64,000 bases of DNA from Desulfobulbus oligotrophicus (GCF_016446285.1 NZ_CP054140.1:1283501-1347500); one strand, 5' to 3'; numbered from the stretch's first letter, positions 20,881 through 31,336 are shown. The notes: a model not told the origin generated them from the letters alone. A program made the numbers and translations.

Positions 20881-21201
20881 TCAGACGCAGCCGGTTGGTT
20901 TCGGGAGACCAGCCATTTTACAGGCACCTTTACCTGGTCCGGATGGAAACAGCTCATAGATGCGCTTCAATGGAAAGCCGGTGGTTTTGGAAAGGATACG
21001 AACCATAGGCGCAATACCATTCTTTTTGTAGTACTCCTGAAGGGCATCGATGACTTTCTGATGCTCATCGGTGATTTCTGCAATACCTTCAACGGTTTTC
21101 ACATAATCTACCCAGTTCTCATCCCACTCTTCCTGGCCTTTCAGCAAGAAGCCATCCTCGTCCACCTCGTATGTTTTGCCCTTGTGCTCAATAGTTGCCA
21201 T
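20881..21201 (-). CDS. dsrC: Dissimilatory sulfite reductase gamma-like protein DsrC
   Basis: A 106-residue protein from ATG 21201, chosen because AAGGAGG stands five bases upstream; the open frame reaches 21219. It is the sulfur carrier of dissimilatory sulfate reduction: sulfite reductase DsrAB loads sulfur onto it as a trisulfide, which the DsrMKJOP membrane complex then reduces. Both functional cysteines are present at residues 94 and 105 (C-X10-C) in the flexible C-terminal arm ending GCV. This separates it from TusE-like paralogues with only the last cysteine. It is monocistronic, with its own promoter and terminator. Confidence 0.95.
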   Translation of the reverse strand: MATIEHKGKTYEVDEDGFLLKGQEEWDENWVDYVKTVEGIAEITDEHQKVIDALQEYYKKNGIAPMVRILSKTTGFPLKRIYELFPSGPGKGACKMAGLPKPTGCV

Positions 21202-21266
21202 ATGTTCCTCCTTGGCCAAGTTTTTATTATGGTGAGTATTCGAAGCCTAATTAAAAAAACACCGAT

Positions 21267-21295
21267 TTAATACTATAGGGGGGGACCTTTGTCAA
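21267..21295 (-). promoter_or_regulatory. Sigma-70 promoter of dsrC
   Basis: Read on the minus strand: a perfect TTGACA (21290-21295), a 17-base spacer containing a C-run, then TATTAA (21267-21272). It predicts a leader of about 60 bases before dsrC. Strong boxes suit a gene that is usually highly expressed in sulfate reducers. Confidence 0.6.
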
Positions 21296-21445
21296 GTATC
21301 CACCCTGTTTTTTTAAAATGTACCCTCAGTCGTTGTCTCTGTACGCATTTCCCTCATTTTTCTCTGGTAACTTGTAAACAAATTGAACATAATACGTTTT
21401 TGACAAATTGAAAACTCTTAACTCACTGAAAAGTACGACATAATT

Positions 21446-23326
21446 ATGCTCAATCTACTGAGAAAAAATGCTCAATCGTTTGGTGTTCAACTCATTGTGA
21501 TTATCATTGCAGTGGTTTTTATCTTCTGGGGAGTTGGAACCAATGTCAAAGACAACCCGAACGCGTTTGCTGTGGTTAACGGTAAGGAAATACCTTATCG
21601 AGATTATCAGCAACAGTACGAACGCACACTCGAGCAGTACAGGCAACAATTCGGCGGCCATATCCCGAAGGAGTTGCTTGAGAGTATGGGATTAAAAGAG
21701 CAGGTTTTGGACCAACTGATCCAGACAGAGTTAATGCGACAGGGTGCAATGCAGATGGGCATTCTGGTCAGTGATGAGGCTATTCAGCGAAAAATTCAGG
21801 CAATGGAGGCCTTCCGTGATGAGGGGCGTTTTGATTTAGAGAAATATAAACTGGTGCTTGAACAAAACAGACTCTCCCCTGCATCCTTTGAAACCGGCAT
21901 ACACAATGATCTGCTGATGCAGCGTCTTTTCGATGTTTTCGATATGCTTGCCACCCTTTCTCCGGCGGAGATACAGCAGTGGTCGGAGTATGTCGGTCAG
22001 GAGGTCAAACTTGCCTATGCTTCGATACCAAGTGAGGATTTTATCAAGAAGGTAGTCATAACTGATGAGGTGTTGGTCAAGTGGTACGATGCGAACCAGC
22101 ACAATTATAAAACTCCTCCACAAATAAAGCTGCAGTACATTACGTTTCCATATTCAGAGGATGTCAAGCAGGTTGTCGTGAACGATCAGGCGGTCAAAAC
22201 GTTTTATTCTGAACATGTTGACCAGTACAATGTGCCTGAAAAACGTCGGGCCCGACACATTTTACTCAAGGTTCTGCCGGATGATACGGCAGAGGTCAGG
22301 CAGGCAAAGAGAGACAGGGTTGTTGCTCTTTTAACGCAACTTAAAAACGGTGCTGATTTCTCGCGACTGGCTCAACAGTTTTCTGAAGACAGCAGCAAAA
22401 CTAAAGGCGGAGATCTTGGTTTTTTCAGTCGTGGTCAGATGGTTCAACCCTTTGAAGATGCGGTTTTTGCTTTGCAAAAAGGAGAGTTGAGTGATGTGGT
22501 GGAGACCCCTTTTGGCTTTCATCTCGTCAGGTTGGAAGAAATACAGCCGGCCAAGACGCAGGCACTTGAGGAGGTCACCTCGTCAATTCGTGAGCAACTT
22601 GAACAGCAGGGAGTCAAAGCGATTACCTTTAAAAAGGCTTCAGCAGCGTATGAAGAAATTATTCGTGCCGGGAGTCTGGCCAATTATGGCCGCACCGGCA
22701 ACGCTCATCCTATTCGGCAGACAGACTTTTTTATGCGCGAAGCTCCACCGAAAGATGATATGATGAATGATCCTGCATTTTTACAGGCTGCTTTCAAACT
22801 GCGCAAAGGAGAGTTGAGCTCCACTGTTGAAACGGCAACCGGGTATGCGATTTTCTTTGTTGATGATGTCAGGGAATCGGCTGTGCCCGAACTAACAGCT
22901 GTACGTGAACAGGTGGAACAGGACTATGCAAAGGCAAAAAGTGTTGAGCTGGCTCAGGCATCAGCAAAAGAGACGTTGAAGAAGATGCAGGAGCAGAAGC
23001 AGTGGCCTGGTGATGTGCAGCGGCAGGAATCAGGGTATCTGTCACGCAACGATGTGTCTGGGGAGGTTCCTGATGAACTGCTTCAAGATGCCTTGAACCG
23101 GATCGGTAAGGACATCTTTCCCGAAAACGTCATTGCTGTCGGGCCTGCCTATTATGTATATCAAATCGTTGATATCCGACAGAGCAGGGAGAAACTCGAT
23201 GCTGACAGACAACACGCCTTGGAACAACAACTCCTTGAACTCAATAAAAATACACTGGTTACTGAATGGCTTGGGAAGCTGCGAAAAGAAGCCAGTGTCT
23301 GGACGAATACCAGAATGCTGCAGTGA
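21446..23326 (+). CDS. ppiD: PpiD-like periplasmic peptidyl-prolyl isomerase/foldase
   Basis: A 626-residue SurA/PpiD-type chaperone. It starts MLNLLRKNAQSF and a membrane anchor (residues 14-31, VQLIVIIIAVVFIFWGVG), then the SurA_N-like helical region with the KEIPYRDYQQQYERTLEQ wording typical of PpiD. A parvulin domain is at about 265-370 (RRARHILLKV, GGDLGFFSRGQMVQPFEDAVF). A second, degenerate parvulin-like segment follows (FKLRKGELSSTVETATGYAIFFVDDV). It helps outer-membrane and secreted proteins fold near the Sec translocon. Confidence 0.9.
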   Translation: MLNLLRKNAQSFGVQLIVIIIAVVFIFWGVGTNVKDNPNAFAVVNGKEIPYRDYQQQYERTLEQYRQQFGGHIPKELLESMGLKEQVLDQLIQTELMRQGAMQMGILVSDEAIQRKIQAMEAFRDEGRFDLEKYKLVLEQNRLSPASFETGIHNDLLMQRLFDVFDMLATLSPAEIQQWSEYVGQEVKLAYASIPSEDFIKKVVITDEVLVKWYDANQHNYKTPPQIKLQYITFPYSEDVKQVVVNDQAVKTFYSEHVDQYNVPEKRRARHILLKVLPDDTAEVRQAKRDRVVALLTQLKNGADFSRLAQQFSEDSSKTKGGDLGFFSRGQMVQPFEDAVFALQKGELSDVVETPFGFHLVRLEEIQPAKTQALEEVTSSIREQLEQQGVKAITFKKASAAYEEIIRAGSLANYGRTGNAHPIRQTDFFMREAPPKDDMMNDPAFLQAAFKLRKGELSSTVETATGYAIFFVDDVRESAVPELTAVREQVEQDYAKAKSVELAQASAKETLKKMQEQKQWPGDVQRQESGYLSRNDVSGEVPDELLQDALNRIGKDIFPENVIAVGPAYYVYQIVDIRQSREKLDADRQHALEQQLLELNKNTLVTEWLGKLRKEASVWTNTRMLQ

Positions 23327-23437
23327 TTACCCTCTACGACACCCCATCTGAAGTGCAGGGCACTTTGTTTGTACAGTACGCTTTGGTCTGTTCATCATCG
23401 ATGCGGTTCACGACGAGGATGGCACAACTCCTGACAG

Positions 23438-26400
23438 GTGATGGGCCACGGCGTGATCAAAAGCATCTCCAATTCTTTGCTCCCTTCTCTGTTCGTGGCA
23501 ACATCAGCAGTATCAGCAGGTAACTCTCCGGATATACATGCGGTCTCTGCCCTCACCGCAAGTGAACAGGTTCTTCTGCAACTTGTCGCGATTATCTATG
23601 AGCCGGTTTCAGTTCGATTTTTAAGTCGTTGTCTGGCACACCTGGACCCTGCTCTGTTCGGTGAGCACAAGCCCAACCAGGAAGAGGTTGGCGCGATGGT
23701 CACTCGTTTACGGGCAAAGGGGTTCTTGTCTTCAAAAAATCAGTGTCCTGCGCCCCTGGCAGAGTTCTTGGTTCGGCAGGCCGTGACTCGTCAACATTTT
23801 GCCCGGATAGCCGCATTGGTTGAAAAAATGGCGCCGGTTAACTACCTGCACGGCAAATGGTCAACCAGATGTTGGCGGGCAGTGCGACAGTTTCGCATAG
23901 GTTTGTACAGTTCAGATTTTGACAAACTTGACGATGCCGTTACCTTCCTTAAAAGTGAATGTTCTTCACGTCTGCCGATAGAGCCGCCGGCAGTCTCTGT
24001 GGTGGCCAGGGCTTTTGACCCCCTGTGGTTTGCCTCTCTCCCCGGGTCTATGCAGTTTTTTCTGCTGCATCAAATTATCCGCTATGCCCTGGACCAGCTC
24101 TGTCATTTCCCGCTTATCGTGACACTTCTTGAGGATGAAGAACATCTGAACGTCTCTCCCGACGAGCGTATTCCTTTCCGGCGCCTTTTGGCAGAATATT
24201 ATTTGATGCAGGGACGACTGGAACACCTGGACAATCTGCTCAAACGGCATGGCGATTCCTTCCTTGGATCCGGATTTGCGGGTTCACTTGCCTTCCTTTC
24301 CGGTGATACCGAAGGTGCCCTGGAACTGTTTGAGGCAGACCTGCTGCATCTCGAGCAGTATGCAGACGCCCAACCCTTCTTCTTTCTGGGAAACACCGGT
24401 CTTTTTTGTATTTTTGCTCTTTTATCACGTAACCATGCCGGGGATCGACAGCGGGTTCGTGAAGCCCTGATCACGGTTTTAAACCGGTGTCACGACTGTG
24501 GAGAAGAGTTGCTCTACCGGTTTCTTGATGCATTTCTCTGCGCTGATGACGCCGACCTGCCGGATATGCTGGTGCTTACCGAGAAACTGGCCACAGAAAA
24601 ACGGAGTTTGACACTGCTCGTGGCCATGCTGTGCCTTCATTGGATGGGGGTGGAGATCCCGCCGCGCTTCCTTGCATCACTGCAGCGGTTACATCAAAAA
24701 GCATTGGATAACGAGTTTCTCTGGGTGGCCATGGAGTCAGCAGAACTGCTGGCCACGGTGGATGAGAGCTGTGCACCGCTCAGAGAGACCGCTCAGGAGC
24801 TGTCACAACAGCTCCGGTCGCCTTTCCTCACCCACATCATCACACCGAGCACCTCATGGAAACAGAGCTTGCATGAGCTCATTGAGGTGACGAATAAAAT
24901 TAAGGAGGCGGAACGAACGACACGGCTCTGCTGGCTGGTTGAGTACACCAACGACACCTTGAAGTTGACACCAAAAGAACAGAGACGGTCAGCTGCCGGC
25001 CACTGGAGCAAAGGCCGGAGCATAGCTTTCAAGCGTTTGTTCTTGAATCGGGAGGTCGATTATTTAACCGCACAGGACCGGTTGGTGTGTGAGGCTTTGA
25101 TTCAGACAGAGGATGGTGGTGGCAGAAATAGGGGGTATCATTTTGATCTGGAGAAAGCCTTACCCGCTTTAATCGGGCACCCTCTGGTGTTTATGAGACA
25201 TTCGCCCCGGACGCCGGTTGAAATCGTGGCCGGGGAACCCGAACTTGTTGTTGAGCGGAGAGAAGAGTCGCTGTTTATTCGATTTCTGCAGGATATCGGT
25301 ACAGGTACAGTTGCCGTCTGGCAGGAAACTCCAACCCGTTTCCGTATTATTCGTATTCGTGATGAGCACCGGCAGATTGCGGAGATCACAGGAAGAGAGG
25401 GATTGCTGGTTCCCCTGGCTGCCAGCGGTCAGTTGCTGGATGCGATCGGCAGTATTGCATCTTTTATGACCGTTCACTCCGCCATTGAAGTGCCCGGCGG
25501 TGACATCAAGACCGAGCAGGTTGAGAGTGACTCAACTATCCATATCCACATTATTCCCTATAGCAGAGGATTCCGTATAGAGTTCTTTGTGCGCCCCTTT
25601 ACTGATGGCGGGCCCTATCTGAAGCCGGGTGTTGGTGTGGCCAACCTGGTCAGTGAGGTCGGCGGTAAACGGTTGCGGACAAAACGAAACCTTCGTCTGG
25701 AGGAGGAGAAGGCTCAGGAGATTGAGGAAAGTTGTCCCATGCTGGATCTGGCGATTGATTTTGAACAGGAAAATCGCCGGGAATGGCACTTGGTTGACCC
25801 GGAAGAGTGTCTGCAGGTATTGCTTGAGATTGAGGAGATCAGAGACAAGGTTGTTCTTGAGTGGCCGGAAGGCGGGAAACTGGCTGTGCGTCGTCAGGCC
25901 GGCATCAATCAGCTGAACCTGAATATTCGTACCAGTCAGCAGGATTGGTTTTCCCTGTCGGGTCAGCTGAAAGTTGATCAGGATGAGGTTATTGAGCTCA
26001 AGGTTCTGCTGGATAAGGTGAAAGCAGCGCAGAGTCGCTTTATCCCCATGGGTGAAGGTCAGTTTCTTGCTCTGACGCAAGAGTTTCGCCACCGCTTAGA
26101 AGAGCTTATTTTGTATGGTGACAGTCATCCGGGGAATGAGCAGGAGGTCAAAGTCCACCCATTGGCGGCCATTGCCTTAGAGGAGTGGGCCCATCAGGCG
26201 AAGACCAAGGTCGATGGCGGTTGGCAAAAACGGTTGCAGGCCATTGCCGAGGCCCAGCAGCTGACCCCCAAATTGCCGTCGACACTCAAAGCGGAGTTGA
26301 GAGATTATCAAAAAGAAGGCTTTGTGTGGATGAGCCGATTGGCACATCTTGGCATTGGTGCCTGTCTGGCTGATGATATGGGACTGGGGAAGACCCTGCA

Positions 26401-27664
26401 GTCACTTGCCGTTCTACTCAGTTTTGCCCATCTTGGACCGTCGTTGGTGGTGGCGCCGACCTCGGTCTGTATGAACTGGCAGGCAGAAATCGGTCGCTTC
26501 GCGCCAACGCTCAATGTCTGTATGTTTTCAGAATTGAATCGCAAAGAGGCTGTTGAGGCCCTGGGCAGGTTTGATGTACTGATTGCAAGTTACACGCTGC
26601 TGCATCAGGAGATAGAACGATTAGCCACAGTCAGGTGGCAGTCGATTGTTTTAGATGAGGCACAGGCCATTAAAAATGCGGCAACAAAACGATCCAAAGC
26701 TGCGATGCGATTAAACGGCAGTTTTCGTCTCATCACCACCGGCACACCCATTGAAAACCATCTTGGAGAGCTGTGGAATCTTTTTAACTTCATCAATCCC
26801 GGTTTACTGGGGACGTTTAAACAGTTTAACCGCCGCTTTGGTCTTCCTATTGAAAAACATCGTGATCGTAAAGCCCGACGCGCTTTGAAAAAACTGATCA
26901 TGCCTTTCATGTTGCGGCGCATTAAGTCTGATGTACTGGAAGAGCTGCCTCTACGGACCGAGATTACATTACGGGTCGAACTGCAGCCGGAAGAGATGCA
27001 GTTTTATGAGGCGATTCGTCAACAGGCCATTGAAAATATAGAGGCCGGTACGGAGCGAACAGGGCGACATTTACAGATACTTGCTGAGATCATGCGGTTG
27101 AGACGCGCCTGCTGCCATCCTAAGTTGATTAATGACCAGATCGATATACCGTCCACCAAACTGCAGGTTTTCGCAGAGACCGTCGAGGAGTTACTGGGAG
27201 GCGGGCATAAGGCTCTGGTGTTCAGTCAGTTTACCGGTCACCTTGCCCTTATTCGCTCCTTTCTTGACGAGCAGGGGATCACGTACAAGTACCTGGATGG
27301 GCGGACACCGGCGAAAGAGCGTCAGCAGCAGGTTGAGAGTTTTCAGGCGGGTGATGCCGACCTGTTTCTTATCAGCCTGAAAGCAGGAGGTCTTGGCCTG
27401 AATCTGACGGCCGCTGATTATGTTATTCACATGGACCCCTGGTGGAACCCTGCTGTTGAGGATCAGGCCGCTGATCGAGCTCACCGGATCGGCCAGAAAC
27501 GACCGGTCACCGTGTACCGGCTGGTGACAGTCAATACCATTGAGGAGAAGATTGTCCGTTTACATCAGGAAAAGCGGGATCTTGCCGACTCACTGCTTGA
27601 GGGTGCAGATGTCAGTGCACGGATCAGTGCCGAGGAGTTACTGGAACTGATCCGGGGGGGTTAA
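23438..27664 (+). CDS. SNF2-family DEAD/DEAH-type helicase (large)
   Basis: A 1408-residue protein from GTG 23438. The last third is a complete SNF2 ATPase: Walker A LADDMGLGKTLQSL (about 974), VLDEAQAIKN (motif II), TGTPIENHLGELW (motif III), KALVFSQFTGH, FLISLKAGGLGLNL and ADRAHRIGQKRPV (motif VI). The first about 900 residues are helical and lack a recognisable SWIM zinc finger motif; helices there could be TPR-like repeats. Such bacterial SNF2 proteins are thought to remodel DNA-bound proteins such as RNA polymerase, but this one's target is unknown. The 3' end overlaps the convergent glucan synthase gene by four bases. Confidence 0.9.
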   Translation: MMGHGVIKSISNSLLPSLFVATSAVSAGNSPDIHAVSALTASEQVLLQLVAIIYEPVSVRFLSRCLAHLDPALFGEHKPNQEEVGAMVTRLRAKGFLSSKNQCPAPLAEFLVRQAVTRQHFARIAALVEKMAPVNYLHGKWSTRCWRAVRQFRIGLYSSDFDKLDDAVTFLKSECSSRLPIEPPAVSVVARAFDPLWFASLPGSMQFFLLHQIIRYALDQLCHFPLIVTLLEDEEHLNVSPDERIPFRRLLAEYYLMQGRLEHLDNLLKRHGDSFLGSGFAGSLAFLSGDTEGALELFEADLLHLEQYADAQPFFFLGNTGLFCIFALLSRNHAGDRQRVREALITVLNRCHDCGEELLYRFLDAFLCADDADLPDMLVLTEKLATEKRSLTLLVAMLCLHWMGVEIPPRFLASLQRLHQKALDNEFLWVAMESAELLATVDESCAPLRETAQELSQQLRSPFLTHIITPSTSWKQSLHELIEVTNKIKEAERTTRLCWLVEYTNDTLKLTPKEQRRSAAGHWSKGRSIAFKRLFLNREVDYLTAQDRLVCEALIQTEDGGGRNRGYHFDLEKALPALIGHPLVFMRHSPRTPVEIVAGEPELVVERREESLFIRFLQDIGTGTVAVWQETPTRFRIIRIRDEHRQIAEITGREGLLVPLAASGQLLDAIGSIASFMTVHSAIEVPGGDIKTEQVESDSTIHIHIIPYSRGFRIEFFVRPFTDGGPYLKPGVGVANLVSEVGGKRLRTKRNLRLEEEKAQEIEESCPMLDLAIDFEQENRREWHLVDPEECLQVLLEIEEIRDKVVLEWPEGGKLAVRRQAGINQLNLNIRTSQQDWFSLSGQLKVDQDEVIELKVLLDKVKAAQSRFIPMGEGQFLALTQEFRHRLEELILYGDSHPGNEQEVKVHPLAAIALEEWAHQAKTKVDGGWQKRLQAIAEAQQLTPKLPSTLKAELRDYQKEGFVWMSRLAHLGIGACLADDMGLGKTLQSLAVLLSFAHLGPSLVVAPTSVCMNWQAEIGRFAPTLNVCMFSELNRKEAVEALGRFDVLIASYTLLHQEIERLATVRWQSIVLDEAQAIKNAATKRSKAAMRLNGSFRLITTGTPIENHLGELWNLFNFINPGLLGTFKQFNRRFGLPIEKHRDRKARRALKKLIMPFMLRRIKSDVLEELPLRTEITLRVELQPEEMQFYEAIRQQAIENIEAGTERTGRHLQILAEIMRLRRACCHPKLINDQIDIPSTKLQVFAETVEELLGGGHKALVFSQFTGHLALIRSFLDEQGITYKYLDGRTPAKERQQQVESFQAGDADLFLISLKAGGLGLNLTAADYVIHMDPWWNPAVEDQAADRAHRIGQKRPVTVYRLVTVNTIEEKIVRLHQEKRDLADSLLEGADVSARISAEELLELIRGG

Positions 27665-30276
27665 TTCTTGCCCAGGCCCTTTAACGGAGCCATGACACCG
27701 ACCAGCTTGGCCGGTAGTTTTGGTAAACCACTGATAAGAGAGACGACAACCGATGCGAAATAAGGGAGCGACTGGATCGTCAGTACGGTCACCCAGATTC
27801 GGACATCGAGCATGTCGCTGTCATCGCGCAACATAATCCCGATAATAGCCAGGACCAGTGCAATAACAAAGAGAAGCTCCTCGCGGGCGTCTCCCAGTGC
27901 TTTGATGAAGGCATTTGCCTGGGCATTCTTTGGAGTCCGGAAAAAGCCGATACGCCTGGTGAGAAAGCCGGTCAACATTGCCCGGGCTATTGTATGGGAG
28001 AGTGCAAGTCCGGCAAGTCCGGCTGCCAGACTCTGCCGTCGGGTGGCTGTTACCCGGGAACGGTAAAGAAAAAACATCTTCAGACTTTTGAAGAAAAAGA
28101 GAGTGACCGGCAGCAGTGCAAAAACAATATGAGGCGGCGACAGGTGCTCAGGGAAAACGATCATTCCCCATGACCAGACAAGTGCCAGCATGTTGAACAG
28201 CATGTTGATACCGTCAGCAAACCAGGGAAGCCAGCCGGCGAGAAAGTGATAACGCTGGCCTCTGGTCAGCTTGGTACGTTCCAGGCCAAACATGGCCATC
28301 ATGTGGTGGCGAAGGATAAGGACGGAGCCATAGGCCCAGCGGAAGCGCTGTTTTTTGTAGTCAAGAAAGGTGTCCGGCATCAGTCCTTTACCAAAGCTGT
28401 ACGGTGTATAGCTGGCGGCATATCCTTTTTGAAAGATCCGTAAACCAAGCTCAGCATCTTCGGTGATGCACCATTCCGCCCAACCACCCACCTCATCCAG
28501 CACCTTTCGTCGGACCATGGTCATGGTTCCGTGCTGGATGATGGCATTGCGTTCATTGCGTGTCACCATACCGATCTGGAAAAAGCCTCGATATTCGGCA
28601 AGGCACATGGCCTTGAACATACTCTCATTGCCATCGCGATAGTCCTGGGGAGCCTGCACAATGGCCATGTTTTCATCGGCGAATTGAGGAACCAGGGCGC
28701 GAAGCCAGTTGGGTTCAACCATGTAATCACTGTCAATAACGGCTATGACTTCCGCTTCCGGTGCTGTTTCCCGGAGGGTATAGTTCAGTGCCCCTGCCTT
28801 GAAACCGGCGAGTGGATCAACATGGAAGAAACGAAACCGTTCGCCAAGGGCCTTGCAGTGCTCCTGGACCGGCTGCCAGACTGCCGGATCCTTTGTGTTG
28901 TTGTCGATGACCAGCACCTCAAATCGTGGGTAGTCCAGGGCGGCTAACGCATTGAGTGTCTCAATCATCATGTCCGGTGGTTCATTGTAGGCCGGAACAT
29001 GGATAGAGACCATGGGCAGGTCCGCATCAGGGACAGCCTCGGGAGGTGAGTGTTGGGGAAGACGCCGCCATTTCCTGATCCACAGGGATTCAGCCCACTC
29101 GTGTGCCTCGGCTAAAATGACTAAAATTGCGCCGGTTGCAGCGATGAGCAGAACAAAACCGACCAGCAGGGAGGAAATCGTCATATACTGGCGCTGAAAC
29201 TCGTACACCATCCAGACAGCGAAAGTGGTGATGGTGTAGGCAATGAGCGCTAAAAATCCGCGACCTCGATCCAGCAGGCCTTTGCTGTCCCTGAAGAGTA
29301 AGGATAAGATGATAACCGCCAGGGCAATGCTGATCGCCGCTAATTCCCGCCAATGGGGAATGCGAATCACCGGTTCAACAAATTCAAACTTCGGTTGCCG
29401 GGCATCGTTGTACACTCCCCACAGACTACCGGCCTCTCCCTCCAGCTCCTTTTTCCAGATCTGATCAAAGGCCTCCATTATGTAGTAGGTGTACTTGTTT
29501 TTTTCCGCGACATCCAGAAACCGACGCAGGAACTTGGCCTGATTCGCAGGGCTGGCCACAGCACCTTTTCGGATACGTCCGCCACTTGGCCAGCCCACTT
29601 CACTGATAACGATCTCTTTGTTTGGGTAAGCCTGTTTGAGCTCATTGTAACGCATCACACAGTAGTCGACAGCCTGGTCAACAGGAATGCTTTCCCAGTA
29701 GGGGAGAAGATGAACGGCAATAAAGTCGACATGCTCAACTAACTGAGGGTATTGCAGCCAGATATGCCAGGGTTCAGCGGTACTCACCGGTGCTCTCACC
29801 GATTTCTTGACGCGATCGAGATACCGGAGCATCTGTTCAAGCGGCTGATCTGTCCGTAAAAGCACCTCGTTACCAACGAGCACCCGAACGATGTTCCGGT
29901 GGTTCTCGTGGTAAACTTTGATCATTTTGGTGATTTCTTTTTCGTTGCCCTCTTTATCGGGAGTGATCCAGGCGCCAAGGACAACGTTCAGCCCGTGAGC
30001 TGCCGCCAGACGTGGTATTTCAGCCAGGTTATCTTCGACCGTGTAGGATCGTACCGCATGAACATCTCCGGCGAGGATTGACAGGTCCCGATCTATTTGC
30101 TCAACAGATGGGTAAATCTTTTTGCTTGGAGACTCTCCTGCTTGAAATGGCGAGAAGGAGAATCCCTGGATTTTGGTGGGCCAGGGTGGTTCCATGTCGG
30201 GGGCATTGACCACTTTCCATAAAAGCACGGCTAAGCAGCCCATGATGAGGGTGATGATGAGGCCGGAACGGTTCAT
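27661..30276 (-). CDS. GH17-GT2 fusion: NdvB-like beta-glucan synthase
   Basis: An 871-residue membrane protein with two catalytic parts. After an N-terminal helix, residues about 30-290 are a glycoside hydrolase family 17 domain with the acid/base glutamate in VLVGNEV and the nucleophile in IVISEVGWPSGG. A few membrane helices follow. Then comes a family 2 glycosyltransferase (about 405-680) with VSIHVPAYNEPP, the DSD motif in VIDSDYM, TED in CITEDAELG and the Q-RW motif QRFRW, and finally more membrane helices. The layout matches NdvB of Pseudomonas and NdvC of Bradyrhizobium, which make periplasmic beta-(1,3)-glucans; the hydrolase part probably cyclises or trims the chain. Confidence 0.88.
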   Translation of the reverse strand: MNRSGLIITLIMGCLAVLLWKVVNAPDMEPPWPTKIQGFSFSPFQAGESPSKKIYPSVEQIDRDLSILAGDVHAVRSYTVEDNLAEIPRLAAAHGLNVVLGAWITPDKEGNEKEITKMIKVYHENHRNIVRVLVGNEVLLRTDQPLEQMLRYLDRVKKSVRAPVSTAEPWHIWLQYPQLVEHVDFIAVHLLPYWESIPVDQAVDYCVMRYNELKQAYPNKEIVISEVGWPSGGRIRKGAVASPANQAKFLRRFLDVAEKNKYTYYIMEAFDQIWKKELEGEAGSLWGVYNDARQPKFEFVEPVIRIPHWRELAAISIALAVIILSLLFRDSKGLLDRGRGFLALIAYTITTFAVWMVYEFQRQYMTISSLLVGFVLLIAATGAILVILAEAHEWAESLWIRKWRRLPQHSPPEAVPDADLPMVSIHVPAYNEPPDMMIETLNALAALDYPRFEVLVIDNNTKDPAVWQPVQEHCKALGERFRFFHVDPLAGFKAGALNYTLRETAPEAEVIAVIDSDYMVEPNWLRALVPQFADENMAIVQAPQDYRDGNESMFKAMCLAEYRGFFQIGMVTRNERNAIIQHGTMTMVRRKVLDEVGGWAEWCITEDAELGLRIFQKGYAASYTPYSFGKGLMPDTFLDYKKQRFRWAYGSVLILRHHMMAMFGLERTKLTRGQRYHFLAGWLPWFADGINMLFNMLALVWSWGMIVFPEHLSPPHIVFALLPVTLFFFKSLKMFFLYRSRVTATRRQSLAAGLAGLALSHTIARAMLTGFLTRRIGFFRTPKNAQANAFIKALGDAREELLFVIALVLAIIGIMLRDDSDMLDVRIWVTVLTIQSLPYFASVVVSLISGLPKLPAKLVGVMAPLKGLGKN

Positions 30277-30481
30277 AGTGTAGTGTTTTGAAGTGAAATT
30301 GTCGGGAAAAGTGAGAGATGTTTGGTGGTCTGTGCAGTGCCCGGCCGTCAGCTGGTGCGAACCGGGATCTGAATTAACAATAACCTGTATACTCGGTCAC
30401 TTGGAAAGATTGGTAGATGATTAAATGAAAATGGGAAGACAGTCAAGGGGCATCTTGTTGCTGTATGCCTGGTCACAGGGA

Positions 30482-31336
30482 TCAGGGAGAAGAGATCGTG
30501 TGATCGCGATGATGTGATGGGGGGAGAAAAGTGGGGCTGTTTTGCTTCGTCAAACCAGGAGGAGCCGCATCGTGGGCGAAGCCAAGTGAACAGAGCGTGC
30601 GCCATGAGTGTATATCTTGTTGAAGCAGGTGCAGGCTGTACACATAAAGAGCAGATAAAGATTCAATAATCGCCTTCCGGGTAAAGTGTAAGTGATGGAG
30701 GCGATTGAACGGAAGAGCCTGACCGGTGGCAAGGAGCCGCAGGGTATGGATGGATAACCGGGGTAAGGATAAAGAGCCGGAAGAGTTGCAGAGATTGCAC
30801 AACAGGGCGCCGCTGCCCGGCAGGAGCATGTAGGAGCAGGTGGCAGTGATCGGCCGGCGGCAGTGATTGCACAGGTTTATTTCAGGTCGATATCCTGCAA
30901 TCCCGAGGAGATGAAGGTGGGTGAGCGCTACAATTCTGTAAGGCCACTTATCCTGTTCAAGAGCGGTCATTGCCCATTTGAGCAGGGCATACAACTGAGG
31001 GTCGGGATCACTGTCGCGTGTGAAACGAACGAACAGGTCACAGATGTACGCAGCAGATACATATCTGTGCACATCAGTTCTGAGAGAGAGATGAGCAGCG
31101 AGAAGTTCGGCTTCACTGATGAAGAATAATCCCTGGGGTGCTCGAGGCGGTTGACAGTAGATGTGCAGGTGGGTGAATTCTTCAAGTTTGTTGACAAATC
31201 TGCGTTTACTTTTTTGAGCACCTTTGGCTATACCGGTGATACGGCCGGCGGTTGTTGTATAAAAGGTTATCAGTTTGTCGGATTCTCCGTATTTGGCAAC
31301 GCGTAAGACGATCCCATGAGTTTTGAGCAGATTCAT
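30482..31336 (-). CDS. recO: DNA repair protein RecO
   Basis: A 284-residue protein of the RecFOR pathway, which loads RecA onto SSB-coated DNA. The N-terminal OB fold starts THGIVLRVAKYGESDKLITFYT and continues GRITGIAKGAQKSKRRF. A zinc finger is formed by CNHC and CNLC (about residues 150-180). The C-terminal part (after about 215) diverges from other RecO proteins and is rich in serine, histidine and proline. Its start codon overlaps the rodZ stop by four bases. Confidence 0.93.
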   Translation of the reverse strand: MNLLKTHGIVLRVAKYGESDKLITFYTTTAGRITGIAKGAQKSKRRFVNKLEEFTHLHIYCQPPRAPQGLFFISEAELLAAHLSLRTDVHRYVSAAYICDLFVRFTRDSDPDPQLYALLKWAMTALEQDKWPYRIVALTHLHLLGIAGYRPEINLCNHCRRPITATCSYMLLPGSGALLCNLCNSSGSLSLPRLSIHTLRLLATGQALPFNRLHHLHFTRKAIIESLSALYVYSLHLLQQDIHSWRTLCSLGFAHDAAPPGLTKQNSPTFLPPSHHRDHTISSP

